This document shows positions 15,215 through 24,101 of a DNA stretch of 46,714 bases, piece after piece. Source of the stretch: Candidatus Bathyarchaeota archaeon. GTDB taxonomy: Archaea; Thermoproteota; Bathyarchaeia; Bathyarchaeales; SOJC01. The stretch is taken from contig CP070683.1 of assembly GCA_020352645.1 (NCBI GenBank), positions 758,188-804,901 of the forward strand, in the 5' to 3' direction. Below the pieces are notes generated by a model that worked only from the letters and a program-made list of their open reading frames with translations, did not search any database and was not told where the DNA came from. Made by a program: the position numbers and the translations under genes. Position 1 is the stretch's first letter. Every line of letters begins with the position of its first letter.

Positions 15215-17359
15215 TCATGCGCCCGAATTTGCAGAGCTCTGCAAGTTCCCCTGAATCACTTCTATGATCCTTGGAAAGTCTATTCCCAGCTGCTTCGCCT
15301 TTTGAAGTGTTGGTATTCCTTCTCTATTCCAACCTCTTCTCTTGTATACTGCGTCCATAAGCTTTTCATATTCAGCTTCACGGTGCTTTCTCAGAATGGC
15401 AATTTTCTCTTCAGTCGAATTGCTCTGGGGATTGCAGCCGATTTTTTCGAGTTGTCCATCATAGCGTTTCTCGCGGCTCTCGTATTCTTCCCTTGTTACT
15501 GGTCCTACTGCCCGGTACGGTATTGCATCATGTGCCCTCTTGCCAAAGCCCATTCTCAAATTGAAAATCCGTTGGAAGTTATATACCCTTTCGCTCATCA
15601 AAATGATTTCGTCAGCCGTAATCTTCCTTCCAGTAACTGCGTAGAAGAACTTGGCATAATTCTCGACGTGAGAGATTACCTTAGCGGGCTCTCTTGTGTT
15701 CTTATTGCCTTCAGGTACAACATCGTTCCAAGGAAGCTTGCACAGACCGTTCAACCCGAACCACGTGCGAAACATCGGAAACCAGTGAAGATTTTCAGCT
15801 TTCTGTTCAAAAGTTGGCATGAGGTTGTGAACCATGTCCAAAAATATCAGCCAAGCCTCATCATGCTGAGGTCCCTTTAGGGCAAGTCCATATCCGCCTT
15901 GCTGCGCAAGAGATTCCTTTGTCACATACTCGGAGAATTCTAGCCCCTTTGCCTCCATACCAATGTCTTCCAGGAATTCAACGTCAGCACCATGTTTCTC
16001 TACAAGTATTTTCTTCATTTTCTTCACACCTCGACCAATAACCGTTCCGAAACCTTCGCCTCTCGCCATCTGATGTAGAAGCTCCAAGACAGTTTCCTTC
16101 TCACCAAACCGCAAATCTAGACCGTCAGTAGCGCTTCTATCGATGACTCCGTTCTCATAGCATTCCATTGCAAGTGCTATTGAGGTGCCAACGGATATTG
16201 TGTCTAAACCATATAAGTCGCAATAGTAGTTTGCTTCGATAACATGGTCGGCATCAAATATGCCACAGTTGCTTCCAATCCCAGCGATTGTCTCGTACTC
16301 TGGTCCGTTAACAAAAACTCTTCTACCCTTGTAAGGTCCGGTCTTCAGCTCGAAATCCTTCACTCCATGTGCACAAGCTAGTGAACAGCCCAGCCAACAA
16401 CCGTCGAAGCCTTCATGGAATTTTCTCCTGTATATTTCACTCCCTAACTCCGAGGCTTCGGGGTGACTGCCGAAGCGGAAGTTGCGCACCGGCAGAAGAT
16501 CGAAATCATTCATTATCGTAACGAGGTGTGTTGTGCCGATTCTAGCCATTTCGTTTTGATTCGGATCTAGTTTTCTAATCTCTTGATTATAGGCTCTGCC
16601 GATTGCCTTGACCATATCTACGTCGGCCGGATTGTTGGATTCCACAGTGATTTGTCCTGAATACTTCACGATAATAGCCTTTATCTTTTTGTCACGAAGA
16701 ACCGTTCCCAAACCACCTCTGCCTGCTTGTTTAAATCTGTGTATTTTCCGTCCCGCGTCGTACCACGAAAAGTTCAGACAGCCGAAGTATGTGTGTTCAG
16801 CTCCCGGTCCGGAGGATACAACTGAGATGCTTTGGGGGTTTTCAGCTGCGAATCTGTCAGCAAGTATTTCAACAATGAATTCAGTCTCAGTTGGAAGCTC
16901 CGAGGCATCTTCGATTTGAACTTTGTTCTTGTCCCCATCTATGAAAACGAGAATTTCGGAGTGTGCTTTGCCTTGGATTTCAAGCGCGTCCCACCCGGCA
17001 AATTTCAAGTAAGAGCCAAAATACCCACCAACATTTGAGTCTAAGACAGAACCTGTCAAAGGAGACAAAGAAACTACAATGCTCTTTCCACTTCCTGGAA
17101 ATACTGGTGTACCACCTAGAGGTCCACAAGCAATGCAGAGTTCGTTCTCGGGATCATTCCATTTGATGATTCGATCGTGTGGGAGTGAATTCCACAGGAG
17201 CCATAGATCGAATCCTCGGCCACCTACAAATACGTCTCTCATTACTTGTGATACTTGCTTACCAGAGATTTCCATAGACGACAGGTTTACGTATAGCGTT
17301 CTGTTGTTGTAGCCTTGATCAATCCTCTTTGGCTCATATTCGAACGTAACGATTGCCAA
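15215..17359 (-). CDS. aldehyde:ferredoxin oxidoreductase family protein (AOR 1)
   Basis: Tungstopterin enzyme of the AOR family, 714 residues, about 100 longer than Pyrococcus AOR. N-terminal domain: YNNRTLYVNLSSMEISGKQV, FVGGRGFDLWLLW, ACGPLGGTPVFPGSGKSIVV, DSNVGGYFGSYLKFAGWDAL. Pterin-binding AGRGGLGTVLRDKKIKAIIV follows. The [4Fe-4S] ligands appear as C-x3-C-x3-C (about C319, C323, C327, in GCWLGCSLACAHG) with a distal Cys near residue 540 (NGLCKLPW). Pyrococcus AOR has C-x2-C-x3-C, so this is a different clade. A 50-residue C-terminal extension looks helical. Likely cytosolic, oxygen-sensitive, and coupled to ferredoxin; the aldehyde or other substrate is unknown. Confidence 0.94.
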   Translation of the reverse strand: MAIVTFEYEPKRIDQGYNNRTLYVNLSSMEISGKQVSQVMRDVFVGGRGFDLWLLWNSLPHDRIIKWNDPENELCIACGPLGGTPVFPGSGKSIVVSLSPLTGSVLDSNVGGYFGSYLKFAGWDALEIQGKAHSEILVFIDGDKNKVQIEDASELPTETEFIVEILADRFAAENPQSISVVSSGPGAEHTYFGCLNFSWYDAGRKIHRFKQAGRGGLGTVLRDKKIKAIIVKYSGQITVESNNPADVDMVKAIGRAYNQEIRKLDPNQNEMARIGTTHLVTIMNDFDLLPVRNFRFGSHPEASELGSEIYRRKFHEGFDGCWLGCSLACAHGVKDFELKTGPYKGRRVFVNGPEYETIAGIGSNCGIFDADHVIEANYYCDLYGLDTISVGTSIALAMECYENGVIDRSATDGLDLRFGEKETVLELLHQMARGEGFGTVIGRGVKKMKKILVEKHGADVEFLEDIGMEAKGLEFSEYVTKESLAQQGGYGLALKGPQHDEAWLIFLDMVHNLMPTFEQKAENLHWFPMFRTWFGLNGLCKLPWNDVVPEGNKNTREPAKVISHVENYAKFFYAVTGRKITADEIILMSERVYNFQRIFNLRMGFGKRAHDAIPYRAVGPVTREEYESREKRYDGQLEKIGCNPQSNSTEEKIAILRKHREAEYEKLMDAVYKRRGWNREGIPTLQKAKQLGIDFPRIIEVIQGNLQSSANSGA

Positions 17360-17533
17360 ATCCTACACCTCATAGCTACATTTAGAATGATCTGTAAAAC
17401 ATAAACTTACAGCCTATGGGCAGTTGATACGCCTTGTGACCAAGGAATCTTGTTTCAGCATGTGCGAATTGCAGAAGATGAGTTATAGGTGCACTTCTTC
17501 GAATACGCGTGCTTAACAGCGCGGAATGGCGGT

Positions 17534-17965
17534 CTACCCTTCTTTGGAGATGTGTGTTGAGATTTCGATTGCGTCCTCTATATTCCTTCTCAGTTCGCTC
17601 ATTCTAGGTGAAACGCCTCGGTAGTATTCAAAGGCGCCTCGATCTCTGGTTCGAAGTAGAATTAGGTTGGTGGGATAGAAATAGTGTCGGAAAACCTCTT
17701 TACTTTTCAGGGATTCTTCTTCGGAATCACGAGAGTATTTGACATGTATTTGCGTGAAAAGTGCCTTGTTCTTATGCTTGCTTTCTAAGTCCTCTGCCAG
17801 TTTTTCCATTTTTGGTTTCTGGTTTGCGCATGCTGGACATCCGTCGCGCGTGATGGCCATGACGTAGACCTTACCAATAGCGGGAGCTAAGTACTCAAGG
17901 TAAGACTTACCTGTCTTTTTGATGTTTTTCTCAAGTCTCGAAAACTCAATTTTCCCAATCGACAT
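17534..17965 (-). CDS. thioredoxin-fold protein with CPAC motif
   Basis: 143 residues with a thioredoxin fold: hydrophobic strand KVYVMAITRDG leading into CPACANQKPKMEKLAEDL (active-site C-P-A-C), a second strand LFTQIHVKY, and a later YPTNLILLRTRDRGAFEYYRG where the usual cis-Pro loop falls (YFYPTNLIL). No signal peptide is visible, so it probably acts in the cytosol as a disulfide reductase or redox partner. It lies between the two AOR genes on the same strand, with the zinc-ribbon gene 35 bases upstream; a role in maintaining AOR cysteines is possible but only inferred from position. Confidence 0.85.
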   Translation of the reverse strand: MSIGKIEFSRLEKNIKKTGKSYLEYLAPAIGKVYVMAITRDGCPACANQKPKMEKLAEDLESKHKNKALFTQIHVKYSRDSEEESLKSKEVFRHYFYPTNLILLRTRDRGAFEYYRGVSPRMSELRRNIEDAIEISTHISKEG

Positions 17966-18000
17966 CCTAGTTCCTCACATGCTTTCTATGATTGTTGTCA

Positions 18001-18165
18001 TCATTTGGCATAGATTCGATTTGGTTTTTCACATTTGGGGCATGATTTCATGGTTGTGTTTACCCAAGTCTTACAACTCGGGCATTCCTCCCGTAATAAA
18101 GTGCCACAGTTTACACAATAGAAGAAATCTCGAGCTTCCTTCCCGCATTTCGGACACTTGGTCAT
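18001..18165 (-). CDS. small double zinc-ribbon protein
   Basis: A 54-residue open frame from ATG at 18165 to TGA at 18001 that encodes eight cysteines in four CxxC pairs: CPKC, CVNC, CPSC, CPKC. The spacing fits a double zinc ribbon (DZR-like), with the basic end NRIYAK. Regular CxxC spacing with no frame break makes a real gene very likely despite its size. It sits directly upstream of the CPAC thioredoxin-fold gene (35-base gap) within the AOR cluster. It may be a metal-binding adaptor; no function is established. Confidence 0.8.
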   Translation of the reverse strand: MTKCPKCGKEARDFFYCVNCGTLLREECPSCKTWVNTTMKSCPKCEKPNRIYAK

Positions 18166-18348
18166 CAGAGTACACCACAAGCTAATGGCTTCAAGGGATT
18201 CTTAAGCTTTAATTCAAAAGGAAAGCGTGCTCACTCTCAGATAACACGGGAGAATGTGTCGTTTGCATGCAAATTTGCTTCACTCGTAGACTGGCGGTGT
18301 TAGGTGTTTCGTTGAACCTAGGTTTTCAGAAGTGAGTTGGGAGAGCTT

Positions 18349-20229
18349 CTAATCAGTTGCTTGGCGAATTTTGTCTAGAGCTTTGTCAACATCTTGCAGT
18401 CCCAGTTTTCTAAGGATTCTCGGTTTGGGGATTCCATTTTTGTCCCAGCCAGCGGCTTTGTAATATTTCCTCTTTGTTTTATCAACACGCGCCCTTCGAA
18501 GGACCTTTCCTTTGTAAGGACCTGATGGTAGGGGTTCGTAGAATCGCGCGGGGTTGTCATCATCCGTCTCAGGATTCCATTTTAGGTCCGGCCCACCCAA
18601 CAAGAGCATAGCTCTTTGCAGCTGAAGTATTCTCAAGGCCTTTGTGCTACACCATTCTTCTGGAGTTAATTCTACCCCTGTCGCCGCTTCGTAGAAATCA
18701 AATCTAATCTTACGTCGCAAACCGAAACTGTTGAAGTTGCAATACACTGCAGAGTCGTTGAAGATCTCCCACAGCTCGCTTCCAGGATCGTTTATCGGGA
18801 AGGCTGCAGTTGATGTATGATCCCCACCTTGCACCGAGCATGCATATGAAATTATGTCTGGATAGTCTTTGCCACTGCGGATTCCGTGTGCTCCGATGCT
18901 GATGCCTTTAGATTGCACAGCATATTCAAGAACCTCAACGTTCTTCATTCGTTCGATCTGTAGGGCTGCACGGTATGTTCCTTCTGCAAGCAGATCGCCA
19001 ATGCCTTCTCTGCGGGCGATTCTTTCGGCCAGTGCGGCAAAGGCTTCTGTGTTGCCCCACGCTAGCCTTAATCCTCCTAAATCTTCAGCACTCAGAATTC
19101 CCCTTTGGAAAAGCTCTGAAGCAAAACCAAGCACGTTCCCTGTTTGTATACCGCACAAGCCCAAGTCATCGATTAATGATGTGAGATACACATTGTCTTC
19201 TGGGGTGAATATTCCCAAGTTTGGTCCAAGGTAAGCTTGCAGTTCATAGTCTGGGTTGTCAGTTATCGCTCCTTTGAATTTCCCGGTTTTGACCATTGAA
19301 ATCTTGAGGCAACACGTGGGACAGCCAAAGTCACTCCATGATTGTTTAATCCACACTCTGTTTTCGAATTTGTCTACACCAAAACTTCTTCTGTTGTGCC
19401 ATTCATCTTGCCAGTTATGTACAGGTTCAGAGCTTGTTTTCGCGCCGACTTCGTATCCTGCTGCTCCTGTTCCCCACCGTCTCCAAAGTTCGCTGTCGTA
19501 GGCATTCTTGTATACTGCTTTGATTAGTCTTCTCATTCTCCGAAGGTTGGCAACTTCAGGGAGTGGGCCTGTGCCTTTAACGACAATTGCCTTCAGTTTC
19601 TTGGCGCCCATGAGCGCCCCGTAGCCGCCGTAGCCTGCTGCATGGGTCCACTTCGCTGCTACAACCGCTGTGCGTACTTTGTTTTCTCCTGCTGGGCCGA
19701 TGTATAGAACTGAAGGTTCCTTCATCTCACCGTACTTTGGAAATTTCTCTGTCAAGTGCCGCCGACATTCTTTTGTAAGAACTCTCAGCGTTTGTTTCGC
19801 ATCTTTTCCCCAAATGTGATCTGCGTCTACGATCTCGATGTTGGAGTCAATGACAAACAAATAGGATGGTTTTCTAGCTTCACCTGTGAAGATTATGCCG
19901 TCCCAACCAGCACATCTTAGCTCTACACCAAATTCTCCGCCAACTGTGGAGCCTACTACTCCATTACTCTGGGGAGATTTTCCTGATACACAAGTTCTTC
20001 CTCCGGGGAAATATCCAGTCAGTGGTCCGGTTAGAAATAGCAGCAGGTTTCTTGGATTCAAAGGGTTCAATGATTCCCACTTGGAACCGAGTCTGTCCCA
20101 CAGGATTTTTGAAGCCAGCCCTCTGCCACCAATATAGTCTCTCAAAACGTCGTCTTCAAGCACTGTCTCTCTGGTTCTTTCTTTTGATAGGTCGACTTCC
20201 AGGAATTTTCCTGCATAGCCACAGATCAA
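18349..20229 (-). CDS. aldehyde:ferredoxin oxidoreductase family protein (AOR 2)
   Basis: AOR-family tungstopterin enzyme, 626 residues. N-terminal domain: GYAGKFLEVDLSKERTRE, YIGGRGLASKILWD, FLTGPLTGYFPGGRTCVSGK, VGGEFGVELRCAGWDGIIF; pterin region AAGYGGYGALMGAKKLKAIVV. The distal cluster Cys is present (about C496, AVYCNFNSFG). The proximal motif is GCPTCCLKIS, i.e. Cys at relative positions 0, 3 and 4 near residue 302; the canonical C-x2-C-x3-C needs one at 7, where Ile stands. Either the neighbouring Cys substitutes or the cluster differs. Its start overlaps the stop of the ferredoxin gene by 4 bases, pointing to a two-subunit enzyme. Confidence 0.94.
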   Translation of the reverse strand: MICGYAGKFLEVDLSKERTRETVLEDDVLRDYIGGRGLASKILWDRLGSKWESLNPLNPRNLLLFLTGPLTGYFPGGRTCVSGKSPQSNGVVGSTVGGEFGVELRCAGWDGIIFTGEARKPSYLFVIDSNIEIVDADHIWGKDAKQTLRVLTKECRRHLTEKFPKYGEMKEPSVLYIGPAGENKVRTAVVAAKWTHAAGYGGYGALMGAKKLKAIVVKGTGPLPEVANLRRMRRLIKAVYKNAYDSELWRRWGTGAAGYEVGAKTSSEPVHNWQDEWHNRRSFGVDKFENRVWIKQSWSDFGCPTCCLKISMVKTGKFKGAITDNPDYELQAYLGPNLGIFTPEDNVYLTSLIDDLGLCGIQTGNVLGFASELFQRGILSAEDLGGLRLAWGNTEAFAALAERIARREGIGDLLAEGTYRAALQIERMKNVEVLEYAVQSKGISIGAHGIRSGKDYPDIISYACSVQGGDHTSTAAFPINDPGSELWEIFNDSAVYCNFNSFGLRRKIRFDFYEAATGVELTPEEWCSTKALRILQLQRAMLLLGGPDLKWNPETDDDNPARFYEPLPSGPYKGKVLRRARVDKTKRKYYKAAGWDKNGIPKPRILRKLGLQDVDKALDKIRQATD

Positions 20230-20798
20230 AGAAACTGCTCTCCCATTTCACCATACAATTTGGTTACCAAGTCATGTGTTATGTCTTCAGGAGTGCGGGC
20301 ATATAGATTGTAGGCGCGGTTTCTGCGTGAAACTTCTGTAAGCACATTCCATCCTCCCTCACTGCAAACTTGCACGCATCTTGGTTTGCCTTTGCACAGA
20401 TCACAGATCAGAACTCGCTTTTCGGTTGGATGCAAATGAGGTACTCTGCCCGGACATGCCTCTATGCATTTGCCACATGCGGTGCACTTTCTTGCCTTGA
20501 CTAGAACTGCACCTGTTCTCTCACTGATTGACAAGGCTTTAACCGGACACGCATCTACACAAGGGTAGTCCTCGCATTGGGCGCAGAAATGAGGAAAGTC
20601 AGCACCTGGAACAAGCATGAAAATTCTTATTCTTGATGCCTCTGGCCATACCTGCTTTTCATGGAAGAGCGAACACGCCACTTCGCATTGTCTGCATCCA
20701 CTGCACTTAGACAGATCTCTTGCTATCCAGATTGCTTGCTTCTCAACCACGTAGGAACCTCCAAGGTAATTCAGAGATTTCTTAAATGATGCTTCCAT
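20226..20798 (-). CDS. four-cluster ferredoxin, electron-transfer subunit of AOR 2
   Basis: 190 residues with sixteen cysteines in four groups: CSGCRQCEVAC, CAQCEDYPCVDAC, CTACGKCIEAC and CDLCKGKPRCVQVC, the pattern of HycB/DmsB-like subunits carrying four [4Fe-4S] clusters. It is the first gene of the minus-strand AOR run and overlaps AOR 2 by 4 bases, so it is the probable dedicated electron carrier. The true start may be a few residues downstream of the first Met. No Tat signal, so cytosolic. Confidence 0.95.
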   Translation of the reverse strand: MEASFKKSLNYLGGSYVVEKQAIWIARDLSKCSGCRQCEVACSLFHEKQVWPEASRIRIFMLVPGADFPHFCAQCEDYPCVDACPVKALSISERTGAVLVKARKCTACGKCIEACPGRVPHLHPTEKRVLICDLCKGKPRCVQVCSEGGWNVLTEVSRRNRAYNLYARTPEDITHDLVTKLYGEMGEQFL

Positions 20799-20994
20799 TT
20801 AAGCCTAGAGTTGTGCAGAAGCACATAGCAGATCTCGATGAGTAGCGGACATTGGAGTTCTTCCATAACTGCCTTTCCCAGAGTTTCTCTTTCTTAAGAG
20901 AGGGACTTTTAGAGTATGTGTGTCCTTGAGTTCTACAGTTTACGAAAAACGTTTATTAAGTCTTAATATTTGTGTTAGAGTGGTTGATAAATGT

Positions 20995-21153
20995 ATGAAG
21001 ACTTCTTCAAATCCAACCAGATGCCGCAAACTTAGAAAATCTTTGGATACTGCCCGCGCTGAGTCCTTGAAGCATGCTATTCTACTGAATCGCCCACTCG
21101 AAGCCAAGATTAGGGAAGCAAGCAAGCCCATATATTTAACTCGTTACGAGTGA
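20995..21153 (+). CDS. small basic hypothetical protein (uncertain)
   Basis: A 52-codon frame from ATG at 20995 (open upstream to 20920). The product is basic and probably helical (RCRKLRKSLDTARAESLKH, then EAKIREASKPIYLTRYE). AT-rich TTTATTAAG and TTAATATTT 25-40 bases upstream could be promoter elements. There is no homologue I recognise and no Shine-Dalgarno sequence. Without this call, 20799-21295 would be an empty stretch apart from a small hairpin (TCTCTT/AAGAGA at 20886-20901). Confidence 0.35.
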   Translation: MKTSSNPTRCRKLRKSLDTARAESLKHAILLNRPLEAKIREASKPIYLTRYE

Positions 21154-21295
21154 TTTCTAAGCGCTTGTCTTTCATTCGGCTTCTTCTGGTCTGTTTCTCC
21201 TAATCTGCTCTATTAGTCTGCAGATTCGAAACTCCATTGGGCTCGCAGCAGTTATCTGGAAAAAGATAAAAGCTGGTAGAAGCCAAATTCCTGGC

Positions 21296-21643
21296 ATGTC
21301 TAAGACTGGTTTAATAGGCCCATATAGACTAGACAGGAAGACGATTGAAGAAAAAGTTGAGTCGGCATCTGCCGGAGTCTTTATTCTAGGATATGTCGGA
21401 ATCGGAGGCTTCATTCCCAAGTACGTGGGGCGCTCCGATCATGATATCGGAGAGGAATTGAAAAGCCGTATCGGTGGAGACTATGGAAGATTCGAATTTG
21501 ATTATTGCGATTCTTCTGAAGAAGCGTTCTCAAAAGAGTGTCACATATTTCATGTTTGGAGAGAGCAACTGACGAATGAGAAACATCCAGAAAGACCTAC
21601 AGGCTCCGATTTCACTTGTCCCGATTGTGATAAATCTGAATAG
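21296..21643 (+). CDS. GIY-YIG nuclease-like protein
   Basis: 115 residues resembling standalone GIY-YIG domain proteins: GVFILGY for the GIY strand, KYVGRSDHDIGEELKSRIG for the YIG strand and following helix with the conserved Arg, and FSKECHIFHVW with a Glu in the place of the metal ligand. The end, GSDFTCPDCDKSE, carries one CxxC pair. An AT-rich GATAAAAGC about 25-30 bases before the ATG suggests a leaderless transcript. Nuclease activity is plausible, not shown; it has no neighbours that explain its role. Confidence 0.75.
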   Translation: MSKTGLIGPYRLDRKTIEEKVESASAGVFILGYVGIGGFIPKYVGRSDHDIGEELKSRIGGDYGRFEFDYCDSSEEAFSKECHIFHVWREQLTNEKHPERPTGSDFTCPDCDKSE

Positions 21644-21799
21644 CAGTATCGAGTGAACGGCACATGCAAGGTTTATGTTCTATCTCATTGAGAACTCACA
21701 ATTGTAACCGATCAGACTCGTTAGATATTAGCTAGCAGCACAAGAAGAATTCAACTAAGCGAGACTGGTGTCGATTATTCCTTTTCTGAGATGTGAGAA

Positions 21800-22600
21800 A
21801 TGAAGAGAGTTGAGCTAACACGTCGGATGATAATCGACGCCCTTGTCAGCGCCTTAGAACCGCTCAGTTATGTGCACGCTCTTTGGGAAGGAGGAGCAGC
21901 AGCTTTCAACAGAATTGATGAATGGTCTGATATCGACGTTTATATGGTTGTAGATGACGAGAGAGTTGACGATGGTTTTTCTGCCGTTGAGAAAGCTCTA
22001 GCATCCTTATCTCCCATCAAGGAAAAGTATGAAACAGGGAAGCTGCCCTGGCCTGATGTCCATCAAGCATTCTACAGGTTGGAAGCCACAGGCGACTATC
22101 TCCTCATCGACCTCGCAGTACTGACTCTCAGTAGTCCAGAGAAATTCTTGGACCCGAAAATCCATGGAAACAACGTTTTCCACTTCAATAAAGCTGGCAA
22201 GGTACAATGCTCCACAATGGATCCAGGTGAATTCGCTAAGAAGTTGTCAAAGAGATTGAAAAGGTTGAGGGCAAGATTCGACATGTTCAACATTTTCATA
22301 CAGAAGGAAATAAACAGAGGCAATTCACTCCAGGCAATTGATCTCTACCATGGTATTACTCTCGCTTCTCTATTAGAGGTCACACGAATTCGTTACAATC
22401 CTTTTCATCATAATTTCAGGACACATTATGCGAATCATGAGCTACCCACCGATGTGATCAGAAAGCTAGAGCGTCTTTACTTCGTTAAAGATCTTGCAGA
22501 TCTTCAAGGGAAATATGAAGAAGCAAGTACAAGGTTTATGGAATTGATGAAATGTCTTCAACAAGAAGAGAAGGGCAAAACGGTCGAGGGGGATCTGTAG
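21800..22600 (+). CDS. nucleotidyltransferase-fold protein
   Basis: 266 residues of the DNA polymerase beta-like nucleotidyltransferase superfamily. The signature is WEGGAAAFNRIDEWSDIDVY: a GG loop followed by D-x-D metal ligands, with a third acid likely in DYLLIDLAVLTL. The C-terminal half is helical (LSKRLKRLRARFDMFNIFIQ and later HHNFRTHYANHELP), as in kanamycin/aminoglycoside-type transferases. Transfer of a nucleotide to a small molecule is possible; an antibiotic role should not be assumed. GAGATGTGAGAA precedes the ATG. Confidence 0.85.
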   Translation: MKRVELTRRMIIDALVSALEPLSYVHALWEGGAAAFNRIDEWSDIDVYMVVDDERVDDGFSAVEKALASLSPIKEKYETGKLPWPDVHQAFYRLEATGDYLLIDLAVLTLSSPEKFLDPKIHGNNVFHFNKAGKVQCSTMDPGEFAKKLSKRLKRLRARFDMFNIFIQKEINRGNSLQAIDLYHGITLASLLEVTRIRYNPFHHNFRTHYANHELPTDVIRKLERLYFVKDLADLQGKYEEASTRFMELMKCLQQEEKGKTVEGDL

Positions 22601-22789
22601 GGTTTCTCTGATTTAGCCGTGGCTCTGCAAACTGGCAAAGTGGTCCGGGGTTAATCGAAAGAATGCAGTTCTAGTCTTTTGGTTCCTGCGTCGTGGTCTC
22701 ATAATGTCTGATGCTGTACAGCTTGAGCGAAGCATTTTTTATTATTCTAAATTCAGAGTCAGAGATAGGAGTAGAAGCTCACAAGACTT

Positions 22790-23323
22790 ATGGTTCCATC
22801 ACACAGTGAAGTTATAGGCGACACCTCTTTGAAAGCTGATACCAATTTGTCGATGATTACAACAGCCTTAGTCGTCGTTTCTGTAGCTTCTCTTATTACA
22901 ATGATTGGACTAAACCAGCTTGACAACTTGGTACATGGTGTTCTATACGATTTCGGGTTGAGATTTAGCCAAGCTTGGGCGATGCCGTTATGGATAAGCT
23001 CAGGGGTCATAGTCGGTCTTTCTTGGTTTAATATAGCCGCTTCGATTTCACTTGTGGTCTACTTGTTTTCAAGAAGGAAAGACCGCGGTCATTTCGGAAC
23101 CCAAGCGGCCGCTACTGTTAGGAACGATACTGGTCAGCGGGAGCTAAGGCATTACCTTGGATCTCAAGAAATGAAAGGGACAGCAAATGTTGAAGAGCGT
23201 ATCACCAAGCCAGAGCAGGAACTTATCGAGGGAGATGTTAAGGGGAGTGCCGAGCTAGTTGAAACCCAAATCATCAGGTATGATGTAAGGCATCCGAAAG
23301 AGATTGTAGACAGTCAGTGCTAG
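22790..23323 (+). CDS. small membrane protein, two transmembrane segments
   Basis: 177 residues, not recognised. Two hydrophobic segments are clear, about 22-43 (MITTALVVVSVASLITMIG) and 67-92 (MPLWISSGVIVGLSWFNIAA and following), then a polar, probably cytosolic tail of about 80 residues rich in Glu/Lys. The 189 bases before it contain no gene. The region 23324-23598 after it (275 bases) holds only a short 40-codon frame near 23460-23588 that I cannot support. Confidence 0.6.
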   Translation: MVPSHSEVIGDTSLKADTNLSMITTALVVVSVASLITMIGLNQLDNLVHGVLYDFGLRFSQAWAMPLWISSGVIVGLSWFNIAASISLVVYLFSRRKDRGHFGTQAAATVRNDTGQRELRHYLGSQEMKGTANVEERITKPEQELIEGDVKGSAELVETQIIRYDVRHPKEIVDSQC

Positions 23324-23598
23324 GCTTTTCAAGCAAGAGTTGTTCCGACATCGAGATCTATTGTGCGAATGATAACATGGATTCTATTCTTTCTCTGGCA
23401 GAAAGATGGCAGCGATAAAGGCATACATAACGACATCTAGATGACCCAAAAGAGTGTGAGGGTATCAATTGGAAAGAATTTGATGAGGATGCCCAGTGGT
23501 TGCACTTCATAACATATGTCATTACGCTTGGCTATGTGCTTCGAGTTGATGAGAAGGTAACTCAGGATGCCCGGTTATTTCTACTTTGAGGTCTTCTT

Positions 23599-23868
23599 CT
23601 ATTTGTTAGCAAGCTCTTGTGTGGCAACACTTGAAAGCCAAAGAGCGTCAAGCTGGTCTTTGGCATCAAGCATTATGTCAATGACGTCTTCTAGATCAGT
23701 GCTCGGTATTGAGAAACTAACATCCGGATGGGGTGAGTAGGGCTTCCTCCTGATGACGACCTTGACCTCTTTGTGGTTTACAAGGGTGACTTCGAGTTGC
23801 CCATAAATGCTGCTACTCTTTCCCCCAATCAGACCTCGAGATAAAGGAGACGTCTTTGATTTTCCCAT
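23599..23868 (-). CDS. hypothetical protein, 89 residues
   Basis: Small protein without recognised family. It has a basic, Ser-rich start (GKSKTSPLSRGLIGGKSSS), a beta-like centre (QLEVTLVNHKEVKVVIRRK) and an acidic helical end (DLEDVIDIMLDAKDQLDALW). Codon use and composition look normal. It is divergent from the 153-residue gene across a 233-base region rich in inverted repeats. Confidence 0.55.
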   Translation of the reverse strand: MGKSKTSPLSRGLIGGKSSSIYGQLEVTLVNHKEVKVVIRRKPYSPHPDVSFSIPSTDLEDVIDIMLDAKDQLDALWLSSVATQELANK

Positions 23869-23958
23869 TGTTAGGGTTCCCTAGATATTCTAAGGTCTTA
23901 GCATTAATTAAATCTTACGATTTCATAATACGCTCCACACATGCCGAGTGCGTGTAAG

Positions 23959-24027
23959 TCGATATATCGAACCCAAAAATATATCGAAAAACGGAATATT
24001 TCGATTTGCGAGTGAAAACATATATTA
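23959..24027. promoter_or_regulatory. TCGATATATCGA palindrome, inverted repeat and TATA box
   Basis: In the divergent gap before the 153-residue gene: a perfect 12-base palindrome TCGATATATCGA (23959-23970), then ATCGAAA / TTTCGAT arms (23983-23989 and 23999-24005), both sharing the half-site ATCGA, followed by a TATA-like ACATATATTAAG (TATA core 24019-24027) about 75 bases before ATG 24102. Candidate operator cluster upstream of a promoter. Confidence 0.5.
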
Positions 24028-24101
24028 AGTCACACGATACGATATGTATGTGGGTAGCTCAGGAAAACAGTTCAACACAAATACACATGGTGTGATCATA
24101 T

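Noticed and set aside
15188-15880. 230-codon open frame on the plus strand
   Set aside because: Antisense to the C-terminal part of AOR 1, which is well supported; Cys/Phe-rich translation is typical of a shadow frame.
21172-21420. 82-codon minus-strand frame
   Set aside because: Overlaps the GIY-YIG-like gene and its promoter; product is Pro/Ser-rich without a fold.
23324-23598. Possible decayed gene after the two-TM protein
   Set aside because: Only a 40-codon frame (ending GYVLRVDEKVTQDARLFLL) is open; no similarity or start supports it.
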